Source: an uncultured Clostridia bacterium (GTDB lineage: Bacteria > Bacillota > Clostridia > Oscillospirales > Ruminococcaceae). Taken from it: DNA of 49,288 bases. Below the pieces are notes generated by a model, which was not told the DNA's origin, made no database searches, and saw only the letters and a program-made list of their open reading frames with translations. Where the stretch lies: assembly GCA_947627905.1 (NCBI GenBank), contig CANQXX010000012.1, positions 1 through 49,288 on the forward strand. The letters are read 5' to 3'. Below, one piece after another: positions 1 to 8,190 of this stretch; position 1 is the stretch's first letter, and each line of letters starts with the position of its first letter. A program made the position numbers and the translations under genes.

Positions 1-26
1 ACTAACGAATTACTATAGTTTAAGCC

Positions 27-57
27 TTGCCAAACAGCCCAGTGAGCTGTTTGGCAA
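27..57. terminator. Intergenic hairpin next to repeat copy 1
   Basis: Perfect 11-bp inverted repeat: TTGCCAAACAG at 27-37 and its complement at 47-57, loop of 9. There is no clear T-run on either side, so it may be a weak terminator or part of the neighbouring repeat element; a hairpin also sits beside repeat copy 2 near 22.1 kb. No gene is visible from 1 to 322; the stretch holds this hairpin, repeat copy 1 and the arsR promoter/operator. Confidence 0.5.
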
Positions 58-76
58 CACAGATAAATAAATTTGC

Positions 77-133
77 GCTTCCCCGCAAATTATCATTTAT
101 CTCAACTCTCAACACTCAACACTTATTATGATT
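77..133 (+). repeat. Dispersed intergenic repeat, copy 1 (partial)
   Basis: Three tandem heptamers TCTCAAC, TCTCAAC, ACTCAAC (100-120) followed by ACT and an AT-rich tail. Bases 77-97 (CGCTTCCCCGC then AAATTATCATT) reappear as the reverse complement at the left end of copy 3 (about 38747-38768). This copy lacks the GC-rich hairpin arm present in copies 2 and 3. The match among the three loci is seen directly; function is unknown. Confidence 0.7.
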
Positions 134-253
134 TCTTCAAACGTATGCTGTCCGTTTACAATCATGGGAAATTTATACTGTAAGACTGAACAAATCCTGT
201 CATCGTCTACTGCTATTCATTAAAAATACATAATATATTTACTATATGTATGT

Positions 254-281
254 TTCAACAAATGAGCAAATGAATTATAAT
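254..281 (+). promoter_or_regulatory. Probable arsR-cadA promoter
   Basis: A -10 box TATAAT lies at 276-281, with a weak -35 candidate TTCAAC at 254-259 (16-base spacer). It is 40-45 bases upstream of the arsR start and directly abuts the operator-like palindrome at 284-306. The -35 is poor, so only the -10 is well supported. Confidence 0.55.
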
Positions 282-283
282 AC

Positions 284-306
284 ATATGAACAATTATTCA
301 AATGAT
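284..306 (+). promoter_or_regulatory. ArsR/SmtB-type operator candidate
   Basis: Imperfect inverted repeat ATATGAACA / TTCAAATGAT around a short AT centre. This resembles the TGAAC-centred palindromes recognised by SmtB/CadC/ArsR metal sensors (family knowledge). It lies just downstream of the -10 box and before the arsR ribosome binding site, where binding would block transcription; autoregulation by the adjacent ArsR protein is the simple inference. Confidence 0.6.
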
Positions 307-322
307 AGAAAGGAACATCCCT

Positions 323-685
323 ATGAGTGAAAATATAATGAACGATGTCTGCGAAAGTGAAAGCACTCACCCTGAAATAGTCAGGACAGTTTCCGAAAAG
401 CTGCCCGATGTTGAGCTCCTTTACGACGTGGCGGAGCTTTTCAAGGTATTCGGAGATTCTACAAGGGTAAGGATACTCTGCGCCCTGTTTGAAAGCGAAA
501 TGTGCGTTTGTGATATCGCGGAAGTCCTTGATATGACGCAATCGGCAATTTCTCACCAGTTAAGAGTTCTGAAACAAGCCCGGCTCGTAAAATACCGCCG
601 TGACGGAAAAACGGTCTATTATTCCCTTGCGGACGATCACATTCAGACTATCTTTGATCAGGCGTTTGAACACATTATGGAATAA
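323..685 (+). CDS. ArsR/SmtB-family metal-sensing repressor
   Basis: A 120-residue winged-helix repressor expected to leave its operator when it binds a metal ion. The segment ESEMCVCDIAEVL carries the Cys-x-Cys of the alpha-3 metal site typical of CadC/ArsR proteins, followed by the recognition helix TQSAISHQLRVLKQARLV and the wing RRDGKTVYYSL. A longer frame opens at 302, but a good Shine-Dalgarno (AGAAAGGAA, 307-315) is placed for the ATG at 323, so I use that. It is followed after 48 bases by a P1B metal ATPase, the classic sensor-exporter pairing. Zn/Cd/Pb is the most likely signal; exact metal not determinable. Confidence 0.93.
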   Translation: MSENIMNDVCESESTHPEIVRTVSEKLPDVELLYDVAELFKVFGDSTRVRILCALFESEMCVCDIAEVLDMTQSAISHQLRVLKQARLVKYRRDGKTVYYSLADDHIQTIFDQAFEHIME

Positions 686-733
686 ATTCCGGAAAAACAT
701 ACTGAAAAGATTATCGGCAAAGAAGGTCTTATT

Positions 734-3049
734 ATGGAAATGGTCATTTATATGAAAGGGCTGGATTGTCCTCACTGCGGCGAAAAGATCCGTGCCGCAT
801 CGGAAAAGGTCTCCGGCGTAAAGGAAGCAAACCTGAATTTCATGGCAAAAAAGCTCCTTCTGAATGTTGAAGAAGAACTTGCGGACTCAGTCTATACAAG
901 CGTAAAAAAGATAACCGCTGATATTGAGCCTGATGTGGAACCGTCCCGGATAGACGGTACAGCTTCAGACGGAACGGAAGAACTCATATTCCGCATGAAA
1001 GGTCTGGACTGCCCCGACTGCGGCGAAAAAATACGTTCTGCCATTGAAAATACGGATTTGGTAAATACAGCCGTATTTGATCTTATGGCGGAAAAGCTGA
1101 TAGTTTCAGCCAAAGCCGGACATTCCGCAGAAATTCTTGATGAAGTCAGAAAAATAACTAAGGATATAGAACCGGATGTTGAAGTGTCCCTGTCAGGAAA
1201 CAGCGGACATACCGACGCCGCAGACGATGAGGAGGACAATTCAAAGATTCCTCTTATAAGGATAGGCATAGCGGCTGCGATATTCCTTGTGGGAATATTT
1301 TTTAAGAACAGCCCGTTTGCGCTGTGGATATTCCTTGCAGCATATATTGCAGTAGGATATGACGTGCTTTTACTTGCGGTGAAGAATATCCTCAAAGGCA
1401 GACCGTTCGACGAATGCTTCCTTATGACGGCAGCCACACTGGGGGCTTTTGCAATAGGAGAATATCCCGAAGGCTGCATGGTAATGATACTTTATCAGCT
1501 CGGAGAGTTTTTCCAGAGCTTTGCGGTAAGGCGTTCACGGAAAAGTATTGCTTCGCTTATGGATATCCGTCCGGACTGCGCATATGTCAAACGCGGCGGA
1601 GAGATAAAACAGGTCTCTCCCGAAACGGTATCAAAGGGTGAGATAATTGTTGTAAAGCCCGGAGAAAAAATTCCTCTCGACTGCGTTATAATATCCGGCA
1701 ATACTACCGTTGATACTTCCGCGCTGACCGGTGAAAGCGTTCCTGCCGAAGCCTGTGAGGGCACTGCCGTGCTGGGGGGCTGCGTAAATCTTTCCGGCGT
1801 GATAGAAGCGGAGGTAACAAAAAATTTTGGCGAATCCACCGTTTCAAAAATACTTGAAATGGTCGAGAACGCTTCGGCGAAAAAAGCAAAGACCGAAAGG
1901 TTCATCACACGGTTTGCAAGGTGGTACACTCCATGCGTTGTTATCGGAGCGGTGCTTCTGGCGGTAATACCGATCATCGTGAACGGTTACGATCACAGTT
2001 ATATCTACAATGCGCTTGAATGTCTTGTAGTTTCCTGTCCATGCGCTCTTGTAATATCCGTTCCTCTCAGCTTTTTCGGAGGTATAGGCGGAGCTTCTGC
2101 ACGGGGAATACTCATAAAGGGCGGCGTTACAATGGAGCAGCTTGCGGAATGCAGCACGGTCGTATTCGATAAAACGGGAACGCTGACCGATGGCACTTTC
2201 GGCATCACGGGAACTTATCCGGTCGGACGCACTTCCGATGAGCTCATCGCTCTTGCGGCAATGGCTGAACAAGGGTCAAACCACCCTGCCGCGCAGGCAA
2301 TAATGAAAGGTTTTAACGGCGTTCCCAAAGAAGCCCGCATAACCGAACTGGCAGGGCGCGGAGTCCGTGCGGAAAAAGAAGATACTGTAATTCTTGCCGG
2401 AAACCGCAAGCTCATGGACGAAAACGGGATAAAAGACGTTCCTGAAATAAGATCCTCCGGCACACTGGTATATATTGCAGAAAACGGCATTTATGCAGGA
2501 GCCGTAGAGATATCTGACAGCATAAAGCCTGATGCGGAAAATACAATAAAAGAGCTGTCCGGAAAAGGTATAAAGACGGTAATGCTCACCGGAGACAGGC
2601 GCGAAGCTGCGGAGATCATTGCCGGCAGACTGGGTATTCCGGAATGGCACGCAGAACTTCTTCCTGATGAAAAGGTCGCAGCCGTTGAAAAAATAATTGC
2701 CGAAAGCACCGGAAAAACAGTATTTGTAGGCGACGGTATAAACGACGCTCCCGTACTTATGAGAGCCGACGCCGGAGTTGCTATGGGCGGGATAGGTTCC
2801 GACGCCGCAATAGAAGCCGCCGACGCGGTCCTTATGACAGATGAACCTTCAAAGCTGCTTGAAGCAATAAAAATATCTCGCAAGACCAAGGGAATAGTAA
2901 TACAGAATATAGTATTTTCACTGGCGGTAAAAGCAGCGGTGCTGATACTGGCTGTTCTTGGCATAGCGTCAATGTGGGCGGCAGTATTTGCCGATGTGGG
3001 CGTGTGTCTCATTGCCGTTCTGAACGCCATGCGCGCAAAAAAAATATAG
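734..3049 (+). CDS. cadA: Zn/Cd/Pb-translocating P1B-type ATPase
   Basis: A 771-residue heavy-metal exporter of the inner membrane. It has two N-terminal HMA domains, each with MKGLDCPxCGEKIR (Cys12/15 and Cys93/96), several membrane segments from about residue 172, the transport motif Cys-Pro-Cys at 435-437, the phosphorylation site DKTGTLT (Asp479) and the hinge GDGINDAP. The C-terminal membrane segment keeps the Asp (FADVGVCLIAVLNAMR) characteristic of the Zn/Cd/Pb subgroup rather than Cu exporters. Preceded by its ArsR-type regulator, with which it probably forms one transcript. The two HMA domains look like a duplication, since they share a nearly identical first 15 residues. A perfect hairpin follows the stop. 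Confidence 0.95.
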   Translation: MEMVIYMKGLDCPHCGEKIRAASEKVSGVKEANLNFMAKKLLLNVEEELADSVYTSVKKITADIEPDVEPSRIDGTASDGTEELIFRMKGLDCPDCGEKIRSAIENTDLVNTAVFDLMAEKLIVSAKAGHSAEILDEVRKITKDIEPDVEVSLSGNSGHTDAADDEEDNSKIPLIRIGIAAAIFLVGIFFKNSPFALWIFLAAYIAVGYDVLLLAVKNILKGRPFDECFLMTAATLGAFAIGEYPEGCMVMILYQLGEFFQSFAVRRSRKSIASLMDIRPDCAYVKRGGEIKQVSPETVSKGEIIVVKPGEKIPLDCVIISGNTTVDTSALTGESVPAEACEGTAVLGGCVNLSGVIEAEVTKNFGESTVSKILEMVENASAKKAKTERFITRFARWYTPCVVIGAVLLAVIPIIVNGYDHSYIYNALECLVVSCPCALVISVPLSFFGGIGGASARGILIKGGVTMEQLAECSTVVFDKTGTLTDGTFGITGTYPVGRTSDELIALAAMAEQGSNHPAAQAIMKGFNGVPKEARITELAGRGVRAEKEDTVILAGNRKLMDENGIKDVPEIRSSGTLVYIAENGIYAGAVEISDSIKPDAENTIKELSGKGIKTVMLTGDRREAAEIIAGRLGIPEWHAELLPDEKVAAVEKIIAESTGKTVFVGDGINDAPVLMRADAGVAMGGIGSDAAIEAADAVLMTDEPSKLLEAIKISRKTKGIVIQNIVFSLAVKAAVLILAVLGIASMWAAVFADVGVCLIAVLNAMRAKKI

Positions 3050-3054
3050 AATTA

Positions 3055-3094
3055 CAGATATTGCCGGCAGTTTATTTTCTGCCGGCAATATCTG
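3055..3094. terminator. Hairpin terminator after cadA
   Basis: Perfect 16-bp stem (3055-3070 with 3079-3094) around an 8-base T-rich loop, placed between the convergent cadA and the small minus-strand gene at 3118-3336. The T-run is weak, but position and stem strength suggest a bidirectional terminator. Confidence 0.7.
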
Positions 3095-3117
3095 CTTAAC
3101 TTTGAATGGAAAAGTCT

Positions 3118-3336
3118 TTACTTTCTTGTCTGATAATAGTCGTAATCGGTCTTTTCTTTTATGCCGCCCTCGCCGATCACCGTGTAGTCCTCGTTTTCAA
3201 GATATTTTTTTGCGTATTGAACGGCTTGCACCTTTGTCCGGAATTTTCTTGCCAGATCGTCGTCCTCTACAAGAGCGTTCCTTTTGTAGACGTAGTTTTT
3301 TCCGGATCTTATAATGTAATAATTATATTCTTCCAT
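3118..3336 (-). CDS. Small hypothetical protein, 72 aa
   Basis: I do not recognise this protein. It is 72 residues, highly charged and rich in Tyr and Lys, starting MEEYNYYIIRSGKNYVYKR and ending KTDYDYYQTRK, with no Cys and no membrane segment. A strong ribosome binding site (AAGGAG) sits 10 bases before the ATG, which supports translation. Two overlapping plus-strand frames have no such site and are judged shadows. It lies 21 bases downstream of the YfbR-like gene on the same strand, so it may be the last gene of that transcript. The pattern could be a small DUF-type domain that repeats a Tyr-rich beta strand, but this is a guess. Confidence 0.75.
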   Translation of the reverse strand: MEEYNYYIIRSGKNYVYKRNALVEDDDLARKFRTKVQAVQYAKKYLENEDYTVIGEGGIKEKTDYDYYQTRK

Positions 3337-3357
3337 ATTTCCGCGCTCCTTAAAAAT

Positions 3358-3942
3358 TCAGATCACCTGATCGTCAAGAGTGAGACTGTATGAAACAAGA
3401 AATTCCTTTATAAATTCTTCCGCTTCCGGAAGCTCCATTGCATGGATCGAATCAAGGGTAGCTTTTTCCGCGTTGGCAAATTCTCCGTTCCCCATAAGGC
3501 GTTCTTCCATGCACTTTATAAGCGCGGAAAGTTTGTCCGCAGCCTTGACGAGCTTCCACAATTCGGCTTCTTCATCGGTCCTGCCGAAAAGAGGAGAATA
3601 ATATTCTTTAAGATCGTCGGGAAGAAGCCCTATCAGCTTGTTTTTTGCCATTTCTTCTATCTTGTCATACTGGACTTTTATTTCCGGATTATAGTATTTT
3701 ACAGGAGTGGGAAGATCGCCGGTAATGATCTCGGTGACGTCATGATACATTGCAAGCAGAGCCGCCCGTTCGGGGTCAACGTTCCCGCCGAAGCGGACGT
3801 TCCTGTACAGCGCAAGTACATGAGCGATAAACGCAGTTTCCAGACTGTGCTCACTGATATTTTCCGGCATGGTGCTGCGCATGAGCCCCCACCTGCCGAT
3901 ATATTTCATTCTTGAAATAATTGCAAAAAATTTACTTTCCAT
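3358..3942 (-). CDS. YfbR-like HD-domain 5'-deoxynucleotidase
   Basis: A 194-residue HD-family metal-dependent phosphohydrolase; E. coli YfbR removes phosphate from deoxynucleoside monophosphates (family knowledge). The sequence follows YfbR closely: MESKFFAIISRMKYIGRWGLMR, then ENISEHSLETAF (first His), ALLAMYHDVTEIITGDLPTPVKYY (HD pair) and a distal Asp in LVKAADKLSALIKCMEE. The frame opens at 3975, but homologs start at MxxxFFA and an AGG site lies upstream of the ATG at 3942, which also removes overlap with the preceding ABC gene. Likely role: dNMP turnover in the cytoplasm. Confidence 0.88.
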   Translation of the reverse strand: MESKFFAIISRMKYIGRWGLMRSTMPENISEHSLETAFIAHVLALYRNVRFGGNVDPERAALLAMYHDVTEIITGDLPTPVKYYNPEIKVQYDKIEEMAKNKLIGLLPDDLKEYYSPLFGRTDEEAELWKLVKAADKLSALIKCMEERLMGNGEFANAEKATLDSIHAMELPEAEEFIKEFLVSYSLTLDDQVI

Positions 3943-3958
3943 AATAATATACCTGCGG

Positions 3959-4732
3959 TCAGTTTCCCACTTCAATGCTTATCTGATTGAATATTTTAAG
4001 CAGATCGTCTACCTTGGCGTTTTTCTTTTCCTCGCCGTCGATATCAAGAACGCATTTTCCCTCGTGCATCATTACCATTCTTGAACCGTATTCCACGGCA
4101 AAGCGAAGATTATGCGTTACCATAAGCGTTGTGAGATTTTTTTCTTTTACTATTTTGTCGGTTATCTCCATAAGCGTTTCCGATGATTTCGGGTCAAGAG
4201 CGGCGGTGTGTTCGTCAAGGACGAGCAGGTCTATATCGGTCATTGAAGCGATTATCAGTGCGATAGCCTGTCTTTGTCCTCCGCTGAGATTGCCTACCGG
4301 AACGTTCATGCGGTTCTCCAGTCCCATTCCGCACGCTTCAAGAAGTGTCTTGTAATATTCTATGCGTTTTTTGCTTACTCCTGCGCCAAGCCCGAAGGAA
4401 CGGTTCTTATTGTCAGCCAGAGCCATATTTTCGGTAATGGTAAGATTCCCGCAGGTACCCATACGAGGATCCTGAAGAACGCGTCCGATATACTTTGCGC
4501 GCTTGTGCTCCGGAAGTCTGGTGATGTCGTTCCCGCCGAAAATAACTGTTCCGCTTTCGGGACGGATAGTTCCGCAGGCAAGGTTAAGGAGCGTGGTTTT
4601 TCCGCTTCCGTTTGAGCCGATAACGGCTACAAATTCGCCCTTATTCACCTTAAAGGAAAAATTATCAAAAAGAGTGGTCTCGTCCACAGTGCCTGCATTG
4701 AATATTTTGGTTATATTATTGAGTTCAAGCAT
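3959..4732 (-). CDS. ABC transporter ATP-binding protein
   Basis: A 257-residue ABC ATPase. Walker A is GSNGSGKTT, the signature is LSGGQRQAIAL, Walker B is DLLVLDEHTAALDP and the switch His is in LMVTHNLR. The Asp-Glu-His after Walker B is the form seen in the TrpZ/YnjD-like and branched-chain-type families. The start codon overlaps the last 8 bases of the permease gene upstream, so the two are translationally coupled. Permeases of this kind normally work with an ABC_sub_bind lipoprotein (as in TrpX-TrpY-TrpZ of streptococci), and none is present here. Substrate unknown; tryptophan or another aromatic compound is an inference from the family. Confidence 0.9.
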   Translation of the reverse strand: MLELNNITKIFNAGTVDETTLFDNFSFKVNKGEFVAVIGSNGSGKTTLLNLACGTIRPESGTVIFGGNDITRLPEHKRAKYIGRVLQDPRMGTCGNLTITENMALADNKNRSFGLGAGVSKKRIEYYKTLLEACGMGLENRMNVPVGNLSGGQRQAIALIIASMTDIDLLVLDEHTAALDPKSSETLMEITDKIVKEKNLTTLMVTHNLRFAVEYGSRMVMMHEGKCVLDIDGEEKKNAKVDDLLKIFNQISIEVGN

Positions 4733-5639
4733 TTTCACGTCCACCCTTCTTTGTTTTCTTTCCGCTGAATTTCTCGCTGAATACAAGAGCGATCGTGAAC
4801 AGTACAGCCATAAGCAGCTTCAGATATTCTGTGGGAAGGTTAAGCGCCAGAGCCGCCGACAGGCAGGCTTTATAGAGGATACTTCCCAGAATTACCATTG
4901 TTGTGGGTTTCATGAATTTGACGTTTTTGAAAATGCTCAGACCTATAATTACCGAGGCAAGCCCCAGAACTACCATTCCCACGCCCATCTGCTGATCCGC
5001 CGAGCCTTTCTGCTGAGCGATAACACAGCCTGAAAGCGCGGAAAATCCGTTTCCTATGGCAAGGCCGAGAATTTTTGTGTGTCCGGGATCGCGCGCAAGC
5101 ATCGTCACATATTTTTCATTGTCGCCTGTGGCGCGGAGAAGAAGTCCCGACTTGGTTTTCAGGTAAAAATCCATAAATATCTTGCATACTATTACAAGTA
5201 TCAGCGAAACTATGACTATTCTCCAATCTTCGGGGAAAATGTTCGCTATCCCGCTGTTGAATATAGTTGGCTTGCGGAAGAATGAAGCCACGGTCTTTCC
5301 GCCGTTGCCTTTAAAAAGTATAACGAGGTTCACCGAAAGCATTGCCGTATATATGATTATTCCGCACAGCAGCGGACGGATACCGAGCTTTACATGGAGA
5401 AGTCCGGTAACTGCGCCGCAGATCATTCCGAGAATAAAAATTATCGGCAGACATATCCACGGGTCAACGCCGTTCAGTATAAGTACCGCTGTAACTATCG
5501 CGCCCATAGGCATAGTGCCGTCTACCGACAGATCGGGAAAATCCAGTATGCTGTAGGTGATATACACGCCTATAGCAAGCAGGGCATACATAAGTCCCTC
5601 TTCAAGAGTTACCCGGCAGACGTTCATAAGTATATCCAT
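4725..5639 (-). CDS. ABC transporter permease, BPD_transp_2 family
   Basis: A 304-residue integral membrane protein with about eight hydrophobic segments and the family's cytoplasmic coupling loop near LLRATGDNEKYVTMLARDPGHTKILGLAIGNGFSALSG. It resembles permeases of the LivH/CUT2-like group used in TrpXYZ-type importers. Start chosen at 5639, where AGAGGTG precedes the ATG by 5-6 bases; the frame extends ten codons further without such a site. Forms a two-gene unit with the ATPase. No substrate-binding protein is encoded upstream, where the next gene (rnhA) diverges. Confidence 0.88.
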   Translation of the reverse strand: MDILMNVCRVTLEEGLMYALLAIGVYITYSILDFPDLSVDGTMPMGAIVTAVLILNGVDPWICLPIIFILGMICGAVTGLLHVKLGIRPLLCGIIIYTAMLSVNLVILFKGNGGKTVASFFRKPTIFNSGIANIFPEDWRIVIVSLILVIVCKIFMDFYLKTKSGLLLRATGDNEKYVTMLARDPGHTKILGLAIGNGFSALSGCVIAQQKGSADQQMGVGMVVLGLASVIIGLSIFKNVKFMKPTTMVILGSILYKACLSAALALNLPTEYLKLLMAVLFTIALVFSEKFSGKKTKKGGRENA

Positions 5640-5767
5640 AAAAACACCTCTGATGTTAAATATGCTCACATTCTGAAAATACAGATTTAATTATATCACA
5701 ATTTCATTTATTTTGCAAGTATCTGATATTATTTATTTGCGATCGTTATCTAAAATACATATGATAC

Positions 5768-5796
5768 TTGCAAAAATGAAAAAAATGGTGTATAAT
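5768..5796 (+). promoter_or_regulatory. Sigma-A promoter for rnhA
   Basis: TTGCAA (5768-5773) and a consensus TATAAT (5791-5796) separated by 17 bases. Transcription would start near 5803, which places the first in-frame ATG (5804) essentially at the RNA end and favours the downstream start at 5834. Confidence 0.75.
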
Positions 5797-5833
5797 AAGT
5801 TATATGCTGCTGAAAGGAGCGCGCTTTTATAAT

Positions 5834-6277
5834 ATGAAAGTTGAAATTTTTACCGACGGAGCGTGTTCCGGCAATCCGGGTCCGGGAGGATACGGAGCAA
5901 TACTGCGCGCGGGAGATCATATAAAAGAGATCTCCGGCGGAGCTCCCGAAACAACAAACAACCGTATGGAGCTAATGGGAGTGATAGAAGCGCTCTCCGC
6001 CCTTAAATACCCATGCGACGTCGTTCTTACCACGGACAGCAAATATGTTGTAGACAGCGTTACAAAGGGCTGGGCGCGTTCATGGAAAGCAAAAGGCTGG
6101 GTAAAAGCCGACAAGAAGCCTGCTCTTAATATCGACCTGTGGGAACGTCTGCTTGAGCTTCTGGATAAGCACAATGTGCAGTTCATATGGGTCAAAGGTC
6201 ACGCCGGCCACCCGGAAAACGAACGCTGTGACCGGCTTGCGGTCATGGAACGTGACAGATATTCGGCACATAAATAA
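5834..6277 (+). CDS. rnhA: Ribonuclease HI
   Basis: A 147-residue enzyme that cuts the RNA strand of RNA-DNA hybrids. It has all the expected catalytic acids: Asp in [19 protein letters not shown], Glu in [13 protein letters not shown], Asp in [12 protein letters not shown], plus the C-terminal [16 protein letters not shown] with the flexible-loop His and last Asp. The basic protrusion [19 protein letters not shown] is also present, as in the E. coli type. Start set at 5834 because homologs begin just before VEIFTDG and AAAGGAG lies 15 bases upstream; an ATG at 5804 would be leaderless. Confidence 0.95.
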   Translation: MKVEIFTDGACSGNPGPGGYGAILRAGDHIKEISGGAPETTNNRMELMGVIEALSALKYPCDVVLTTDSKYVVDSVTKGWARSWKAKGWVKADKKPALNIDLWERLLELLDKHNVQFIWVKGHAGHPENERCDRLAVMERDRYSAHK

Positions 6278-6345
6278 ATATATTTCCTATATTTTTACTA
6301 TATTTTATGGATTTCTTAATAATTTAAAATAACCCGTATCAGCTA

Positions 6346-6374
6346 TTGCATATTCTACTTAAAAGGTATATAAT
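6346..6374 (+). promoter_or_regulatory. Sigma-A promoter for nifS-nifU
   Basis: TTGCAT (6346-6351), 17-base spacer, TATAAT (6369-6374), located 50 bases upstream of the cysteine desulfurase start. I see no IscR-like or T-box element in this leader. Confidence 0.7.
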
Positions 6375-6423
6375 AATAGTTGGGTCTTGAACGGAACAAC
6401 ATGATCTGAAAAGAGGTTTTTTT

Positions 6424-7647
6424 ATGGAAAAAAGATTTATCTATGCGGATAACGCCGCTACTACGGCAGTCTCGGAAAAAGTTCTGGAAGCAATGCTCCC
6501 GTATATGACGAAGCAGTTCGGAAATCCGTCAAGTATATATAAGCTCGGAAGAGACGCGGAAAAAACTCTTAACGACGCCCGTGAAAAAATAGCTGCCGCC
6601 ATAGGCTGCTCCATGTCGGAAATTTATTTCACCAGCGGCGGCTCTGAAGCCGATAACTGGGCGATACGCTCCGCTGCCATAAGCCTTGGCGAAAAGGGCA
6701 AAAAACACATCATCACCACGAATTTTGAACACCATGCCGTTCTTCACACCTGTGAATTTCTTGAAAAGCAGGGCTTTGAGATAACATATCTTCCTGTGGA
6801 CAGCAACGGTCTTATTACGGCGGAACAGGTCAGAAACGCTATCCGCGACGATACCGCTATCGTTACTATAATGTATGCCAACAATGAGATAGGAACTATT
6901 CTTCCTATAAAGGAAATAGGCGAAGTCTGCCATGAAAAAGGCGTGCTTTTCCACACAGACGCCGTACAGGCGATCGGACACGTTCCTATAAACGTAAAGG
7001 AGCAGAACATTGACCTGCTTTCATGCTCGGGACATAAGATACACGCTCAGAAAGGCATCGGCTTCCTTTATGTCCGCAAGGGGATACCTATGGTAAATCT
7101 TATTTTCGGAGGCGCTCAGGAAAGAGGCAAGCGTGCGGGTACGGAAAATGTTCCTGCAATAGTAGGTCTTGGCGAAGCGGTTTCTATCGCCTGCGCCGAT
7201 ATCCCCGGAAAAATAGCTGCCGTTTCAGCAAGAAGGGACAGGCTCATAAATGAAATAACCAAAATTCCCGGCAGCCGTCTCAACGGAGACAGGAACAGCC
7301 GTCTTTGCGGAAATGTAAATATTTCTTTTCTCGGCGTTGAGGGTGAATCGCTGCTCCTGCTGCTCGATCAGTACGGTATATGCGCGTCCAGCGGCTCGGC
7401 GTGTACGTCCGGTTCACTGGATCCGTCCCATGTGCTGCTTGCCCTTGGACTTCCCCACGAAGTTGCTCACGGTTCTATGAGGCTTTCGATTTCGGAAGAA
7501 ACTTCCGACGAGGACGTTGAATATATAATTGAGACCGTTCCGAAAATAGTTGAAAGGCTGCGGGGAATGTCTCCGCTCTGGGAAAGCATTTCCGGCGGAA
7601 AGCCCGGAACGGAAAAATTACTGAAGTTTGTTTCACCCATTAAATAA
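6424..7647 (+). CDS. nifS: Cysteine desulfurase (NifS/IscS family)
   Basis: A 407-residue PLP enzyme that takes sulfur from cysteine for Fe-S cluster assembly. Features: N-terminal [11 protein letters not shown]-ring His in [10 protein letters not shown], Asp in [14 protein letters not shown], the Schiff-base Lys205 in [10 protein letters not shown], and the persulfide Cys327 in [16 protein letters not shown], the flexible-loop form of class I enzymes. The ribosome site is AAGAGG before a T-rich spacer. NifU scaffold follows after 14 bases, the standard two-gene unit of Clostridia. The C-terminal 25 residues after [10 protein letters not shown] are longer than in some homologs but not unusual. 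Confidence 0.95.
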   Translation: MEKRFIYADNAATTAVSEKVLEAMLPYMTKQFGNPSSIYKLGRDAEKTLNDAREKIAAAIGCSMSEIYFTSGGSEADNWAIRSAAISLGEKGKKHIITTNFEHHAVLHTCEFLEKQGFEITYLPVDSNGLITAEQVRNAIRDDTAIVTIMYANNEIGTILPIKEIGEVCHEKGVLFHTDAVQAIGHVPINVKEQNIDLLSCSGHKIHAQKGIGFLYVRKGIPMVNLIFGGAQERGKRAGTENVPAIVGLGEAVSIACADIPGKIAAVSARRDRLINEITKIPGSRLNGDRNSRLCGNVNISFLGVEGESLLLLLDQYGICASSGSACTSGSLDPSHVLLALGLPHEVAHGSMRLSISEETSDEDVEYIIETVPKIVERLRGMSPLWESISGGKPGTEKLLKFVSPIK

Positions 7648-7661
7648 TTGGAGGTATATAT

Positions 7662-8084
7662 ATGCTTTACAGCGAAAAAGTAATGGATCATTTCACCAAT
7701 CCGCGCAATGTCGGCGAAATAGAGGACGCTGACGGTATCGGAGAGGTAGGCAACGCCAAGTGCGGCGATATCATGAAAATGTACATCAAGGTAAAGGACG
7801 GAGTTATTACCGATGTCAAATTCAAAACGTTCGGCTGCGGCGCGGCTGTTGCAACATCGTCAATAGCAACGGAAATGATAAAGGGCAAGACTATCGACGA
7901 AGCGCTCAAGCTGACAAACAAGGCAGTAGTCGAAGCGCTTGAGGGACTTCCTCCCCAGAAGCTGCACTGTTCGGTGCTTGCGGAACAGGCTATGAAATCT
8001 GCAATATCCGACTATTACACACGTCAGGGCATAGATCCTGTTCCGATAGTTGGCACTATCGAGGAATGTGAGAGCTGCCACTGA
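7662..8084 (+). CDS. nifU: Fe-S cluster scaffold protein (NifU/IscU N-terminal type)
   Basis: A 140-residue scaffold on which the [2Fe-2S] or [4Fe-4S] cluster is built before transfer. It has the three ligand cysteines in the usual context: NAKCGD (Cys34), KTFGCGAAVATSS (Cys59) and LHCSVLAEQA (Cys103), with Asp36 in the first motif. The C-terminus ends EECESCH, two extra Cys seen in Clostridial versions. Translated from a GGAGG site 14 bases after nifS. It is the last gene of the transcript; the hairpin at 8149-8183 follows. Confidence 0.95.
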   Translation: MLYSEKVMDHFTNPRNVGEIEDADGIGEVGNAKCGDIMKMYIKVKDGVITDVKFKTFGCGAAVATSSIATEMIKGKTIDEALKLTNKAVVEALEGLPPQKLHCSVLAEQAMKSAISDYYTRQGIDPVPIVGTIEECESCH

Positions 8085-8148
8085 TCAAAAAGTCAAAAAA
8101 GGACGGCAAATGGCGTCCGTACTAAGGGATTTTAATCCTTAAAAGAAT

Positions 8149-8190
8149 AACGGTATAGCTGGCATTACGCTGGTTATGCCGTTTTCTCTT
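8149..8190. terminator. Terminator at the nifU / recombinase-remnant junction
   Basis: A 15-bp stem (8149-8163 with 8169-8183, four G-U pairs), 5-base loop, followed on the plus strand by TTTTCTCTT. It would stop nifU transcription, and the stem overlaps the end of the recombinase remnant coming from the other side. Confidence 0.7.

Noticed and set aside
892..2490. Long minus-strand open frames opposite cadA
   Set aside because: They have no ribosome site, read as low-complexity Ser/Ala/Ile-rich sequence, and lie fully opposite a clear P1B ATPase.
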